Assembly (NCBI RefSeq): GCF_021390155.1
Contig: NZ_CP089985.1
Location: 1,809,001-1,873,000, forward strand
Direction of reading: 5' to 3'
Source: Pseudomonas sp. HN11
GTDB taxonomy: Bacteria > Pseudomonadota > Gammaproteobacteria > Pseudomonadales > Pseudomonadaceae
Length of the DNA stretch: 64,000 bases
Below the pieces are notes generated by a model, which was not told the DNA's origin, ran no database searches, and worked only from the letters and a program-made list of their open reading frames with translations. Positions 63,622 to 64,000 of the stretch are shown here, piece by piece; the first letter of the stretch is position 1; each line of letters begins with the position of its first letter. The translations under genes and the position numbers were made by a program.

Positions 63622-64000
63622 ATGGCAGGAAGCAGCTTGTTGGTGTTGATCGACGATATCGCCGCGGTACTCGATGACGTCGCCCTGATGACAAAAATGG
63701 CGGCCAAGAAGACCGCCGGTGTGCTGGGTGACGATCTTGCGCTCAATGCCCAGCAGGTCTCCGGTGTGCGCGCCGAGCGGGAAATCCCGGTGGTGTGGGC
63801 GGTGGCCAAGGGCTCGTTTATCAATAAGTTGATCCTGGTGCCTACCGCGCTGTTGATCAGCGCCTTCGCCCCGTGGGCAGTGACGCCACTGTTGATGCTG
63901 GGCGGTGCCTACCTGTGTTTCGAAGGATTCGAGAAACTCGCGCATAAGTTCCTGCGCAGTAAGACCGAGGACCAGGCCGAACACGCGCAATTGGTCGAAG
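63622..64000 (+). CDS. DUF808 family membrane protein, 3' end cut by window edge
   Basis: The first 126 codons are present ([38 protein letters not shown] in pieces), matching the YedI/DUF808 inner-membrane protein family. Membrane helices begin at about residue 68 ([21 protein letters not shown]). Start ATG 63622; the remainder lies beyond the window. It is divergent from the TetR gene. Confidence 0.88.
   Translation, partial: MAGSSLLVLIDDIAAVLDDVALMTKMAAKKTAGVLGDDLALNAQQVSGVRAEREIPVVWAVAKGSFINKLILVPTALLISAFAPWAVTPLLMLGGAYLCFEGFEKLAHKFLRSKTEDQAEHAQLVE

Overview
The window is a 64 kb stretch of a Pseudomonas chromosome, most likely from the P. fluorescens group. The evidence is the GC-rich codon use, REP/REPIN repeats of the fluorescens type (GAGCGGGCTTGCTCGCGAAG class), and gene order that I recall from P. 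aeruginosa: deaD, tpm, htpX, alaA-like, msrB, gpx, ospR, sagS; the ccmABCDEFGHI operon; and gcl-hyi-glxR-ttuD-pyk. No rRNA, tRNA, CRISPR or prophage was found. The only transposase-like gene is a REP-associated tyrosine transposase (RAYT) with a frameshift.

Layout. 1-9.6 kb: LysR regulators flanking a TauE/SafE exporter, a DUF1127 gene, a YcaQ-like DNA glycosylase, class II DAHP synthase, a spermidine-synthase-like methyltransferase fold, a crotonase and the DEAD-box helicase DeaD with a long leader. 9.6-19.1 kb: extradiol dioxygenase, tpm, htpX, an AlaA-like aminotransferase, then a redox and sulfoxide-repair neighbourhood (msrB, gpx, ospR, hybrid kinase sagS, a DUF815 ATPase, free-methionine sulfoxide reductase). 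19.1-24.1 kb: a BvgS/EvgS-type unorthodox kinase, its LuxR-type response regulator and a stand-alone receiver protein. 24.2-32.3 kb: dgt, an EAL protein, a stress-membrane operon (DUF883, YqjE, a small membrane protein), an ammonium transporter, a glutaredoxin-like protein, a gene behind a LexA box, a pseudouridine synthase, a YgdI-type lipoprotein and mobA.

32.4-43.7 kb: moaB-moeA, an orphan FliK plus free-standing FlhB C-terminal domain, and the complete cytochrome c maturation operon, including a 58-residue ccmD. 43.9-54.2 kb is accessory in character: phnN-phnP without the C-P lyase core, a LysR gene, a hicAB pair, a serralysin-type protease with an unusual C-terminal extension, an MFS transporter, two secreted proteins (one with an HExxH zinc site), the sulfate-binding protein and a voltage-gated-type ion channel. 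54.2-64 kb: urea transporter, the glyoxylate/tartronate-semialdehyde operon ending in pyruvate kinase, a divergent GlcG-like gene, the RAYT with flanking REPs, a TetR regulator and a truncated DUF808 gene.

How genes connect. Gcl, Hyi, GlxR, TtuD and Pyk take glyoxylate through tartronate semialdehyde and glycerate to 2-phosphoglycerate and pyruvate. Two identical palindromes (TTGTATACAA) in the divergent gcl/glcG region look like the shared operator. MsrB, Gpx, OspR and fRMsr form a peroxide and methionine-sulfoxide repair group. MobA, MoaB and MoeA supply molybdenum cofactor. The Ccm genes overlap by a few bases throughout except between ccmB and ccmC, where 71 bases hold two perfect hairpins. 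All functions come from reading the translated sequence and family knowledge; no database search was run.
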